This document shows positions 1 to 7,861 of a DNA stretch of 64,000 bases, in pieces. The notes beneath the pieces are model-generated. The model searched no databases, was not told the origin of the DNA, and was given only the letters and a program-made list of their open reading frames with translations. The stretch spans positions 372,001 through 436,000 of the forward strand of contig NZ_CADFEJ010000002.1 of NCBI RefSeq assembly GCF_902833055.1. Direction: 5' to 3'. The stretch's first letter is position 1, and each line of letters begins with the position of its first letter. A program made the translations under genes and the position numbers. Source of the DNA: Burkholderia territorii. GTDB lineage: Bacteria; Pseudomonadota; Gammaproteobacteria; Burkholderiales; Burkholderiaceae.

Positions 1-1
1 C

Positions 2-196
2 GCGATGGCGGCGGCGATTGCCTGGGGCCGCGTCTATGCGGGCGTGCACTGGCCGTTCGACATGGCCGGCGGCGTGCTGGTCGGCACCGCCGGCGCGTTG
101 GCCGCGCACCTGTACGGGCAACGCTTGGTCGAGCTGCTCGAACGGATCGGCGACGCGGTGCACGCGGTGATGATGGGGCGCGAACGCGCGCCCTGA
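2..196 (+). CDS. PAP2-type phosphatase, C-terminal part (5' end outside window)
   Basis: Only the last 60 or so residues are in the window. They contain the C-terminal catalytic motif of the PAP2 superfamily: an Arg, then HWPFD, then a Gly-rich helix (RVYAGVHWPFDMAGG), where His and Asp match the conserved H-x3-D. PAP2 enzymes dephosphorylate lipid phosphates such as undecaprenyl pyrophosphate or phosphatidic acid at the inner membrane. The motif is followed by one hydrophobic helix and a short amphipathic tail, as expected for the end of such a membrane protein. The substrate cannot be told from this fragment. Confidence 0.8.
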   Translation, partial: AMAAAIAWGRVYAGVHWPFDMAGGVLVGTAGALAAHLYGQRLVELLERIGDAVHAVMMGRERAP

Positions 197-233
197 GCGG
201 GAATACCAAGCGGAGTATTGCGGCCGGACGCCG

Positions 234-458
234 TCAACCGGGCGTCTTGGCCGCTTCAGCCGAAGCGGACGGGCCGCCGCCCGCTTCGTGCAATTCGGGC
301 GTCTCGCCCGGATGCCGTGCGGCGTCGCGTTCTAGTGCGCTTTCCTTCAGGATTGCGCACATCGCAACGAACAGCGCCAGCACGACGGCCGCGAGGCCGC
401 AATAGCCGGCGATCTTCAGGTTGCGAAGGAAAGGCGAAGCGTGGTTTTCTTTTGTCAT
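234..458 (-). CDS. Small single-pass membrane protein, unknown function
   Basis: This 74-residue protein has a charged N-terminus (MTKENHASPF), one clear membrane helix at about residues 18-36 (GLAAVVLALFVAMCAIL), and an acidic, Ala/Gly/Pro-rich tail. The open frame extends further upstream, but the ATG at 458 is chosen because AGGAG lies 8-9 bases before it and the upstream extension reads like random high-GC sequence. The protein probably sits in the inner membrane with its C-terminus in the periplasm. No family is recognised. It lies between the PAP2 gene and the siderophore-interacting protein with no sign of shared transcription. Confidence 0.6.
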   Translation of the reverse strand: MTKENHASPFLRNLKIAGYCGLAAVVLALFVAMCAILKESALERDAARHPGETPELHEAGGGPSASAEAAKTPG

Positions 459-577
459 GACCGGGCGCTCCTGGGCAGGCTGCGGCGGCTGTCGCCCGAC
501 AGCGGCGTCGCAGACATACATATATACCAGCCGCCCCGCCGATGCCAAGCCCGCCGATGCGCGGGCGCCCGTTCGCG

Positions 578-1399
578 TCAGTCTTCCAGCGTTTCGTGCA
601 CGGCCGTCGCGCCGCGCTTCCAGTATGCCGCCGCGCGGATGCGCGACTTGTCGACACCGCGTTCGGCGGTGAGATGCTGCCGCACCGCACGCATCGACTT
701 CGCTTCGCCCGCCGCCCACACGTAACCGTCGCCGGAGGACGGCAGCGGCAATTCGCGTACCGCATCGAGCAGCACGTCGCCGTCGGCCGCATCGGCTTCG
801 GCGCGAAAGCGCCAGATTTCATGCACGTCGGCACGCGTGTCGAACGCGATTTGCGCGGTGCGATCCGCGACTTCCAGCACGACGGCCGCACGCGCGCCGG
901 CCGGCAATTGTTCGAGACGCCGCGCGATCGCGGGCAGCGCCGTATCGTCGCCGATCAGCAGATGCCAGTCGAAATCGATCGGGACCACGAACGAACCGCG
1001 CGGGCCGCCGATGCCGAGCCATTGACCGACGCGAGCTTGCGCCGCCCACTGCGACGCGGGACCCGGATGGTTCAGCACGAATTCCAGATCGAGTTCGCAG
1101 GCGGCGCGATCGAAGCGGCGCGGCGTGAAATCGCGCGCGACCGGCTTCGGCTGGCCTTCGGGAAACTCGGGGCCATTCGCGCCGAGCGTCGGCATCGCGG
1201 GACGCTCGGCGCCGGGCGGCGGGAAGAATACCTTCACGTGATCGTCGAACGACGACGATTCGAAGTCCGCGAGGTCGGGGCCGCCGAGTGTGACGCGCAG
1301 CAGGTGCGGCGTTACCGCGTGCACGCGCACGACCTGCAGCAGGCGGAATTTGAGGGTGTGCCGCACACGGGTGACGGCGCGTTCGGAGGTGTTCTGCAT
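578..1399 (-). CDS. Siderophore-interacting FAD-binding protein (ferric-siderophore reductase, SIP family)
   Basis: This 273-residue protein has the SIP/ViuB layout. An N-terminal flavin-binding beta-barrel carries the H-x-LRVTL strand (VTPHLLRVTLGGPDL) and the DFTPRRFD motif near residue 95. A C-terminal NAD(P)H-type domain has WHLLIGDDTALPAI and VWAAGE. Members release iron from siderophores in the cytoplasm by reducing Fe(III). The start at 1399 has AAGGAG a suitable distance upstream; an upstream in-frame extension would overlap the PadR gene and is rejected. PadR regulator plus SIP is a common pairing, and the gene lies 37 bases downstream of the PadR gene on the same strand, so the two are probably co-transcribed and controlled by the operator at 2159-2200. 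Confidence 0.9.
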   Translation of the reverse strand: MQNTSERAVTRVRHTLKFRLLQVVRVHAVTPHLLRVTLGGPDLADFESSSFDDHVKVFFPPPGAERPAMPTLGANGPEFPEGQPKPVARDFTPRRFDRAACELDLEFVLNHPGPASQWAAQARVGQWLGIGGPRGSFVVPIDFDWHLLIGDDTALPAIARRLEQLPAGARAAVVLEVADRTAQIAFDTRADVHEIWRFRAEADAADGDVLLDAVRELPLPSSGDGYVWAAGEAKSMRAVRQHLTAERGVDKSRIRAAAYWKRGATAVHETLED

Positions 1400-1436
1400 C
1401 GATCGGTTCTCCTTGGGGTGGGCGAGGCGGCGCGGA

Positions 1437-2147
1437 TCACGCGCCGGTACCGCCTTCGATTTCAGCCGTCGCGCGGCGCATGATCGCCGCGATGCGCCGC
1501 TGTTCGTCGGCATCGGCGGCGCTCTTGTGGAGCAGCGCCCGCTTCAGGGCAAGGCGGGCTTCGACGAACTCGGGCAACCAGCCGGGCTGTGTTTCGTCCT
1601 GTGCTTCACCGCCCGCCGATTCGCCGGCGAACGCGCGGCGCATGAATTCCATCTTGCGTGCGAGGTGCGTGAGGCGCGCGAACAACGTATCGACGCGCTC
1701 GCGCTGCGCATCGAGATGCGCGCGCCCGGCGTCGGTCAGCGCATAGCGCTTGCGGTTGCCTTCCGCCTGCGACGCGACGAAGCCGACTTCCTCGAGATAC
1801 GTCAGTGCCGGGTACACCATGCCGGGGCTCGGGCTGTAGAAACCGTTTGAACGCATGTCGAGCGCCTTGATCAGCTCGTAACCGTGGCTCGGCTGCTCGG
1901 CGACCAGCGCGAGCAGCAGCAACTGGAGGTCGTCGGAGCTGAACTGGCGGCCGCGCGGCATGCCATCGTCGCCGAAGTCGCCGAAGCCGCCGCGTCCGCC
2001 ACGGCCACCAAACGGGCCGCCGCCGAATGGATCGTGGCCGCGCCGATGGCGGCCGATCGCTTGCCACACTCTGGCGTACCAGTCAGGGCCGGCATGCGCA
2101 CCATGACCGTCGCATCGGGCATGGCCGCGGGAGGGGTTGTGTCGCAT
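1437..2147 (-). CDS. PadR-family transcriptional regulator
   Basis: This 236-residue protein has a long Gly/Arg/Phe-rich N-terminal arm (residues 1-65, with FGGGPFGGRGGRGGFG). The PadR winged helix follows, recognisable by LLLLALVAEQPSHGYELIKAL, SPGMVYPALTYLEEVGFV and the wing RKRYALTDAGRAHL. A C-terminal coiled-coil dimerisation region ends the protein. PadR proteins of this subtype repress their own operon and respond to small ligands. The gene precedes the siderophore-interacting protein gene, and an AT-rich palindrome cluster lies immediately upstream, so autoregulation and control of iron release are likely. The Gly-rich arm is low complexity and its role is unknown. Confidence 0.9.
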   Translation of the reverse strand: MRHNPSRGHARCDGHGAHAGPDWYARVWQAIGRHRRGHDPFGGGPFGGRGGRGGFGDFGDDGMPRGRQFSSDDLQLLLLALVAEQPSHGYELIKALDMRSNGFYSPSPGMVYPALTYLEEVGFVASQAEGNRKRYALTDAGRAHLDAQRERVDTLFARLTHLARKMEFMRRAFAGESAGGEAQDETQPGWLPEFVEARLALKRALLHKSAADADEQRRIAAIMRRATAEIEGGTGA

Positions 2148-2158
2148 GATCGTGTCCT

Positions 2159-2200
2159 ATATGTCGAAAAACATATCTAAAGATATATATCGAAAGATAG
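2159..2200. promoter_or_regulatory. Probable PadR operator
   Basis: Just upstream of the PadR start lies an AT-rich cluster of inverted repeats in an otherwise GC-rich region. It contains ATATGT-N6-ACATAT (2159-2176), ATATCT-AA-AGATAT (2173-2186), and a further GATATATATCGAAAGATA segment. The position and dyad symmetry fit the autoregulatory operator of a PadR protein. Assignment is by location and symmetry only. Confidence 0.6.
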
Positions 2201-2460
2201 GGTGTCAAGGAGGATTATTGAGGGGCGGATGACGGTGGGTGTGGGTGTAGGTTGGCAAAAAAGATGACCTTTTTTGCAGTATTTGATCAGAGCTATTGTT
2301 TTTTTTATTCAATAGTTGTCGGCGTGCTTCCCAGCGTTTTTGTCTGGTCGGGCTGACCAGTCAGGCTTAAAGTAAGAGCCAAAATGCCGCAGGGGGCTTG
2401 CGCGGCGACTTCGGGGGAATAAGAAGATGAGGCTCCGCCAAGCAGGACTATGTTCTTTTT

Positions 2461-2774
2461 TTGCGCTGGCTCCACGATCCGCAGCATGGTGTCAACGAGG
2501 CGGCGAAGCGCTTTGCCAATATGGTGTTGGCCGATTTCGACGAGATCGCAGCCACTGTCCGGCAACGGAATGCGCGATCGGCAGCTTTGGCAGGTTTGGC
2601 TCGCCTGCACCTTGCGGCGAGCTACCGGCCGAAATCAAGGTATGCGCTGGTAATCTATCTGCCGCGGATGGAATGATGCTGATGGCAGGGGTACACGGCG
2701 CGGCGTATCACGACGGGATTGAATGGCGGCTGATCTTCAACCGCTTCGAGATGGATGAACGGGCCACTCGATAA
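2461..2774 (+). pseudogene. Degenerate coding remnant, family not recognised
   Basis: Two overlapping frames each look coding over part of this stretch. One reads LRWLHDPQHGVNEAAKRFAN and on to about 2640. A second takes over with SAADGMMLMAGVHGAAYHDG and ends at 2774 with an ATGA overlap onto the next fragment. This pattern suggests one gene with a frameshift near 2630. Because a TIGR02270-like fragment follows, and those genes usually lie in type VI secretion-associated clusters, the remnant may come from a secretion-associated gene. No family is recognised in the residues themselves. Confidence 0.3.
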
Positions 2775-3034
2775 TGACGGTTCCTACGGTTGCAAGATCT
2801 CCTGTTATACGACCATTGCTGATGCGGCATGCACAGGATGCCGCGTTCTACTGGGCTCAGAGCGATAGCAGTTTATGTTCGCCGACAGTGTCGATCAAGA
2901 AATTGGCATCGTTTCATAGTCTGCTTGAGGCGAACCTCGATGGACTGCGTGTGGCGGGCGACGCCGGAATGCTGATGGCGCGCAGAGAGCTTGATCGCTG
3001 GAAATCCCAAGGCGACGCGTTCGTATATCGATGA
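2774..3034 (+). pseudogene. TIGR02270-like protein, N-terminal fragment
   Basis: The 86 residues resemble the N-terminus of TIGR02270 proteins. The family pattern is a short Pro/Val start, then 'QHAEEAAFLWLLRD', then a 'LDxRVEAHLDGLRIAG' block. Here it reads HAQDAAFYWAQSDSS and LEANLDGLRVAGDAG. Family members are usually several hundred residues long, so this copy ends early at a TGA (3032-3034). TIGR02270 genes are typically found with vgrG, PAAR and DUF2169 genes of type VI secretion, none of which is present. The fragment overlaps its neighbours by ATGA at both ends, consistent with an old operon. The family match is from memory of the pattern, not from a search. Confidence 0.5.
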
Positions 3035-3391
3035 AAGTTTCGAGAGATTTCGGAATCGTTGTCCGGCGGGCTGCGCTAGCAGCCAAGAATGTCGACATAT
3101 CGTCGGTCATGGTCGAATTCAATTTTCGGGAATATTTTGACGAATCCGATAGTTTCTTGTCGCTTGGCCCGTTCTTCGGCGGCGATGCGGCCGATGAGTG
3201 CACGAAGTCATTGGAACGACTTGGGCTGACATACATCGATGACTTTTTTGTCTTTGAGCAGTTTGTGCCCGCCTGGTGTTCGTTCGAAGTATTTTGATGT
3301 GAGTGGCGATATCGAGTTGCCGAGGTTGAATCCGCAGCCAAAAGCGGTTGCTCGACGCTGCAGCCTAGATCGACGACATCGACCAAGGTGA
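3031..3391 (+). pseudogene. Small orphan protein of immunity-gene type, frameshifted
   Basis: The first frame gives 88 residues beginning MKVSRDFGIVVRRAALAAKN, acidic and aromatic-rich, ending at 3297. A second frame takes over at about 3280 (RSKYFDVSGDIELPRL) and ends at 3391. This second part is clearly related to the fragment at 40884-41057 ([16 protein letters not shown]), so the shift is a real break in one gene family. Small acidic single-domain proteins next to secretion-cluster remnants are often orphan immunity proteins. That role is an inference; no named family is recognised. Base composition is lower in GC than the flanking core genes. Confidence 0.5.
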
Positions 3392-3469
3392 GCGAAATTC
3401 AAATGAAGAGCGGATGCGCTAGCGCTGAGTCCGCCACAGGCGACCGGCTGCAATACAACAGGAAGCTCT

Positions 3470-3841
3470 ATGCCGACATTCTCGTGGGAACCGTTGGATT
3501 TCCTTGAAGCACTTGAAGTCCCTCCAGTCGAGGAAGAGTATGGGATCTCCTATCGGTATCTCGTTTCGAGAGCCTCCGTTTTCTTGAGTCTAACTATATG
3601 GCCGCTCAATTGCGACGTTGAGATCTTGCTTGGCAATGCGGGGGCAGAGCCGCTTGTTCGGCTCAACTTGTTGGATTGTCCAGGTGCACGTGTCATGCAA
3701 GACGACGGTCGGACATATATCGAATTCTGTGCCGCCAAAGTATTCGAAGGGCGATTCGACCAGACACATACGCCGCCTTACGGATTTCGATTGCAAATCG
3801 AGCCGTTTATTCAGATCTCGACGTTTTCGTATCCCGTCTAA
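3470..3841 (+). CDS. Hypothetical protein, possible orphan immunity protein
   Basis: This 123-residue protein begins MPTFSWEPLDFLEALEVPP, preceded by ACAGGAAG at good spacing. It is acidic and rich in aromatic and beta-branched residues (VFLSLTIWPLNCDVEILLG, QIEPFIQISTFSYPV), suggesting a compact beta-rich cytoplasmic domain without signal or membrane segments. It lies at the end of the 2.4-3.9 kb low-GC patch, among fragments of other small proteins. By context it could be an orphan immunity gene of a lost polymorphic toxin. No family is recognised. Confidence 0.5.
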   Translation: MPTFSWEPLDFLEALEVPPVEEEYGISYRYLVSRASVFLSLTIWPLNCDVEILLGNAGAEPLVRLNLLDCPGARVMQDDGRTYIEFCAAKVFEGRFDQTHTPPYGFRLQIEPFIQISTFSYPV

Positions 3842-4049
3842 TAAAACTTTGACGTTGGCGACAAGGTCCGTCGCGGTCAATTACCTAGGGTGGTACGATT
3901 GTCCGCCACCGAACGACCGCTTTGGGGACATCCTACTGACCGCTTCGGGTCGTTCAGAGTCGTTCGCGGCGCGCCAGAATGGCCATTCGCTGTCTCGTAC
4001 AACTCCTAACGTCGGGCTGAACGCGCAAGCAGGATAGGGAACCTTATCA

Positions 4050-4284
4050 CTATGGAGCGACCGTTGGGGCACACTGAGGTTTTGTACAGCGCGTGAGAAC
4101 GTGATCCAGCGTGTGGCCCCAGGCCCACAGAAAGACCAGTTGAACGGCGGCACCCGCGCCGGAAACGTTCGTTGATCGCAGCTACGTCGCTGTCGTTCAG
4201 CGCCAAGTAGCGTTCGACGTCGAACTCGGACAGTCGCGCGGGTAAGCGATCTTGCCCCAGATACCGAAATTCCAGGCTTGGCAT
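4050..4284 (-). pseudogene. Tn3-family transposase (DUF4158 N-terminus), truncated and frameshifted
   Basis: The frame from 4284 reads MPSLEFRYLGQDRLPARLSE, then FDVERYLALNDSDVAAINER, matching the DUF4158 N-terminal domain of Tn3-family transposases. At about 4165 a missing pair of bases shifts the frame. The correct continuation (AGAAVQLVFLWAWGHTLDHV) is in another frame and ends at a stop at 4050. Only about 75 of the usual ~1000 residues remain. It marks a past transposition or deletion event beside the immunity-type genes. No terminal inverted repeats or resolvase were recognised. Confidence 0.75.
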
Positions 4285-4675
4285 CTGCTGCCTCCCGCCA
4301 CGGTCGCAATTGAAAACTGCGGGCAGGTAGCGTGCCGCCGACCCCAGCCGTGCCTGTTGCGATAGTCAGACTCGACCGCAATCCCTTGCTACAGAAGGCT
4401 GTGCGGCGAAACCGCCAGAATTTGCACGAAGCGGACGATTATCCCGACAGGGGCGCGTGGCGGTTTTGCGTCACGGCCGGTCGGCAGCCCGCGACGTGCG
4501 ATCGATGTGTGTACGGAAATTTGTCCAGACGGCGGTTTGCATTCGGGCCGCAGGACGCTGACGAATGCGTCGATGGCGAACATGTCAGCGCCCGCGCGGC
4601 AAGCCGGCGGTCCGAAAAGTCTGACTATGGCGCAGCCGGCGGGGGGCGATCCGCCCGACTACGACGAGCCGCTTA
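4285..4675. other. Intergenic stretch with no supported gene
   Basis: Several open frames cross this region on both strands, but none has a convincing start signal, domain or codon pattern. It probably holds decayed sequence beyond the broken transposase. Confidence 0.4.
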
Positions 4676-4915
4676 CTACCGGCCGGCGCCCGCGTTCTGA
4701 ACGTTCATGGCTGCCACGCGCGCCTGGGCGGCTTGCAAGTTTTCCGGGTACTGCGTATTTCTGGCCATGGATGGTTTGTAGCCGGCCTTTTGGATTTGCA
4801 CGAGTTCCTTCCGGACCTCCGCACGGGTCATAGTCGACGGTTGGGATTGCGCGAACGATACGACCGGGACGACGAGCATCGCGCCAATGGCAAAAGCTTT
4901 AAGCAAGGATTCCAT
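4676..4915 (-). CDS. DUF4148 domain-containing exported protein
   Basis: This 79-residue protein starts MESLLKAFAIGAMLVVPVVS with a signal peptide cleaved near FAQ (about residue 23). The DUF4148 core follows: TRAEVRKELVQIQKAGYKPS, then NTQYPENLQAAQARVAAMN. The family is abundant in Burkholderia and is exported to the periplasm; its function is not established, though members often respond to stress or two-component signals. A second, broken member lies at 6368-6675 on the other side of the LysR gene. The product has the usual family length and appears intact. Confidence 0.9.
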   Translation of the reverse strand: MESLLKAFAIGAMLVVPVVSFAQSQPSTMTRAEVRKELVQIQKAGYKPSMARNTQYPENLQAAQARVAAMNVQNAGAGR

Positions 4916-5163
4916 AATGATTAACCTCGGACACTGAGTATGCGCGGCGCTGTGATTCTTCTTGTCAGCTACCGGTAAGAGCAGTGTAGCCGATGCAACG
5001 CTTCAGTTCTGGTAAAACATTATTGCTTAAAACCGTAATTTCGGATTTGTAAGCGTCATTTCGAAAAAATCGAATTGGCTATTCGAAATATTCGATTGAT
5101 TCAATAAAAAACGACTCGGTGCGAAGCGTGTGCTGAAACCCGCGTGCAGTTGCGTACTCGCCG

Positions 5164-6072
5164 TCACGGCTGCGCGATGAATCGTTCGAGCAGATCCGGG
5201 TGGTCGAACTTGTCTCGCCACCATTGCAGCGCGCGGCCGGCTTCGTCGGCGCGCCAGGCGAGGTAACACTCGGCCGTTTCGCGCATTCCGGTCACACGAC
5301 GCGTGACGAGCCGGCCTTCCTCGATCGCGCGGGCGGCGACGCTTGCCGGTAGCGTGCCAACGGCAAGCCCTTCGCATTGCGCCGCCAGCTTGGCCTCGAG
5401 GGTTGGTACCGCGAGATACGGTTGCGACGGCTGGAACGCCGACGAACGCAGGAGCGATTCGCGCGAGGGGCCGCTGAGCACCGCGCAACGATACCGAATA
5501 ACGGTTTCCAGCGTGATCGGATCCGGCATCGCCGCGAGCGGGTGATGCGGCGCGACCGCGAAGACATAACGCAGCGTGCCGATCGGGTGCGCGACGATGT
5601 CCGTCAGCGCGGGCGGCTCACCCGTTGCGCCGACCACGAGGTCCGCGCGCCGCGACACGAGTGCATCCCAGGTGCCGCCAAGCACGTCGGTCGACAAGCG
5701 CAGACGCGTGTCCATCTGGAGCGTGTCGAATTCGCGTACAAATGGCCAGAAGCGTGCCAGCGGAACAATTTCGTCGACGCACAAGCACAGCTCGGTTTCC
5801 CAACCATCCTGGATCCGCTGCGCTTTCCGCTCGAGCTGCTCGGCCGCGACGAGTAACCGGCGGCCTTCCTCGATTACGACTCGCCCCGCGCGGGTCAGTT
5901 TTGCGCGGCGGCCGCTACGATCGAACAGGGTGACTCCCAGGTCGCTTTCGATTTTCTGCACGAGATAGCTGAGCGTCGACGGGACGCGATGCAGCACCGC
6001 AGCCGCCTCTGAAAAGGTACTGGTCCGGTCGATCGCATCCAGTGCCTCGAAGGCTTCGAATGATAGCTTCAT
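5164..6072 (-). CDS. LysR-family transcriptional regulator
   Basis: This 302-residue protein has the LysR helix-turn-helix at residues 1-60 (AIDRTSTFSEAAAVLHRVPS, then LSYLVQKIESDLGVTLFDRS). An effector-binding domain follows, with characteristic segments such as RADLVVGATGEPP and VAVGTLPASVAARAI-like sequence near the end. It is complete and of normal length. It sits between two DUF4148 genes, and a 295-base gap separates it from the divergent broken DUF4148 gene. Its target is unknown; the divergent gene is the simplest candidate. Confidence 0.9.
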   Translation of the reverse strand: MKLSFEAFEALDAIDRTSTFSEAAAVLHRVPSTLSYLVQKIESDLGVTLFDRSGRRAKLTRAGRVVIEEGRRLLVAAEQLERKAQRIQDGWETELCLCVDEIVPLARFWPFVREFDTLQMDTRLRLSTDVLGGTWDALVSRRADLVVGATGEPPALTDIVAHPIGTLRYVFAVAPHHPLAAMPDPITLETVIRYRCAVLSGPSRESLLRSSAFQPSQPYLAVPTLEAKLAAQCEGLAVGTLPASVAARAIEEGRLVTRRVTGMRETAECYLAWRADEAGRALQWWRDKFDHPDLLERFIAQP

Positions 6073-6367
6073 TGTTGTTTTCCTCGATGCAATGACGGGC
6101 GAATGCCCGACAGGTTTTCGTACTCATGGTGTTTCGCGCGTAATTCGGTTCGATCGCCCCTGCACGGCATGTGGCACGCCGTCCGGCCGATCGGATGTCT
6201 GCTCTCGTTTGCCTCATCGATCAAGAAAATTCAGGAGTCTTAATAAAAATCGTCTTGCCGACGTGTAACTTGTGGAGACGTGAATCGACGAAGCCACGAT
6301 CGATATCGGTCGAACCGGCGCCGGTACGTAGAACCTTGTCATTCGATCATCGACGAAAAAAAATCAC

Positions 6368-6675
6368 ATGAAAAAGTCCAGACTGGCGCCGCTTGCGCTC
6401 GCAGTCCTGACGGGAGTCGTGCTGCTGGGCGCACCGGGCGCGAACGCTCAGGATGCGGGCGGAACATCGGCCGCCCCCGACGCCCCGCCGTCGAAGCAGG
6501 AACTGAAAGCGCAACGCAAGGCAGCCCGGCAGAAGCGGAACCAGGACTGAGCGCGCTCGAGAAGAATGTCTACCGCGTGAGCAAGGACGATCAATATCCT
6601 CAGAGCCTCCAAAGGGCGGAGCATAAGGCGGCAGCCCAGAAAAGCACCACCGACTCGCCGGCTCCCGGGCAATAA
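6368..6675 (+). pseudogene. DUF4148-like exported protein, frameshifted
   Basis: The first frame encodes a signal peptide (MKKSRLAPLALAVLTGVVLL, cleavage near NAQ) and a Lys/Arg/Ala-rich segment, then stops at 6550 after 60 residues. The next frame continues directly with LSALEKNVYRVSKDDQYPQS and LQRAEHKAAAQK, which carries the family's YP-x-(N/S)LQ-A motif and ends at 6675. A one-base shift near 6535-6548 therefore splits a ~100-residue gene. Either it is a pseudogene or there is a sequencing error; the short first-frame product alone lacks the conserved core. Confidence 0.65.
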
Positions 6676-6797
6676 CGATCCGGCGCGGCGACCCGCGCCG
6701 CTGCGCCGGCGCGGGCCGAATCACTGCGCCCCGCCGCCCGCCCGGGTACGCGCCGGGTGCGTTCATCGGCAGCGCCCGGTTATCTGGGCTCGATTTG

Positions 6798-6811
6798 TGC
6801 AAACGGTTGCG
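6798..6811. promoter_or_regulatory. LacI-type operator, site 1
   Basis: TGCAAACGGTTGCG matches the LacI/GalR-family operator form TGCAA-N-CG-N-TTGCA in all but the last base. It lies 136 bases upstream of the dioxygenase start, about 100 bases before a second copy, a spacing that could allow looping. The cognate repressor is probably the LacI protein at 11139-12209. Confidence 0.7.
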
Positions 6812-6908
6812 TGCCCGATGATACCCGTGTCAACCGTGAATTTCGCGTGATTCAGGGTTAACGCTCTATCCATCTGCGTTGCTCGGCGAGTAACATTCCA
6901 TGAACTTA

Positions 6909-6922
6909 TGCAAACGGTTGCA
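6909..6922. promoter_or_regulatory. LacI-type operator, site 2
   Basis: TGCAAACGGTTGCA is a full LacI-type operator, flanked by A and T to give ATGC...GCAT. It ends only 11 bases before the dioxygenase start and touches the ribosome-binding site, so bound repressor would block initiation or early elongation. The same 14-mer occurs at 12507-12520 before the ABC importer genes. Confidence 0.8.
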
Positions 6923-6933
6923 TGGAGAAAATC

Positions 6934-7848
6934 ATGACGGAACAGACGGTTGCAAGTGCGATTACCGACAATCCCGCGTCCGTTACCGCGATCGTCAAGG
7001 CGGCGATGGCGGGAACCCGGGACGCCCGGCTGAAGGAGATCGTCGATGCGCTGGTCGATCACGGACACGCGTTCCTGAAGCAGGTGAAGCTGACCGACGA
7101 GGAGTTCGAGCGCGGTCTCGCGTTCATCCGTGCCGCCGGGCATGCGTGCAACGAGCGGCACAACGAGGTGGTGCTTCTGGCCGACGTGCTTGGCTTTTCG
7201 ACGCTCGTGGCGTTGCTTAACAATTCCGATTCGTCCGAGCGCACGCCGGGCGCGTTGCTCGGGCCGTTCTATCGCGGCGGCTCGCCGGTCTACGAGCAGG
7301 GTCAGTCGATCGCAAGCCCGGGATCGCCCGGCTCGCCGCTGTTCATGCGCGGCCGGGTGTTCGACGTGTCGGGCCGGCCGGTGGCGAACGCGATCGTCGA
7401 CGTCTGGCAGGCATCGCCCGTCGGGCTCTACGAGAACCAGGACCCGAGCCAGCCCGAGCGCAACCTGCGCGGCCGCTTTCGTACCGATGATCAGGGGTGG
7501 TTCAACTTTCGCACCGTGCGTCCGGCCGGCTATCCGGTGCCCGTCGATGGCCCCGTCGGCGCGCTGCTCGCGGCGCAGAACCGTCATCCGTACCGGCCCG
7601 CGCACATCCATTTCGTGATCGTCGCGGAAGGCCATGCGACGTTGGTGTCGCAGGTGTTCGCCGACGATTCCGAGCATCTCGACTCGGACGTCGTCTTCGG
7701 CGTGAATCGTCGGCTCGTCGGCAATTTCGAGCGCCATGACCCGCGGACGGGGCCGCACGCCGAAACGGACGAGGCGTACTACACGCTCGATTTCGAATTC
7801 GTCATGGCCGACGGTACGCCGACGTATCCGACGCCGCCGATCGACTGA
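6934..7848 (+). CDS. Intradiol ring-cleavage dioxygenase (hydroxyquinol 1,2-dioxygenase-like)
   Basis: This 304-residue protein has the two-domain layout of catechol/hydroxyquinol 1,2-dioxygenases. A helical dimerisation domain comes first, with the linker LLGPFYRGGSP near residue 110. The beta-sandwich follows with the iron ligands Tyr166 (VGLYENQD), Tyr200 (PAGYPVP), His224 and His226 (RPAHIHF). The enzyme uses Fe(III) to cleave between vicinal hydroxyls; the overall pattern is closest to hydroxyquinol dioxygenase, which would give maleylacetate. The start at 6934 follows GGAG closely; an ATG 12 bases upstream overlaps that site. It heads the operon through 10921 and is preceded by two LacI operators. 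A catechol substrate is the main alternative. Confidence 0.88.
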   Translation: MTEQTVASAITDNPASVTAIVKAAMAGTRDARLKEIVDALVDHGHAFLKQVKLTDEEFERGLAFIRAAGHACNERHNEVVLLADVLGFSTLVALLNNSDSSERTPGALLGPFYRGGSPVYEQGQSIASPGSPGSPLFMRGRVFDVSGRPVANAIVDVWQASPVGLYENQDPSQPERNLRGRFRTDDQGWFNFRTVRPAGYPVPVDGPVGALLAAQNRHPYRPAHIHFVIVAEGHATLVSQVFADDSEHLDSDVVFGVNRRLVGNFERHDPRTGPHAETDEAYYTLDFEFVMADGTPTYPTPPID

Positions 7849-7861
7849 ACAGGAGAGGGTA

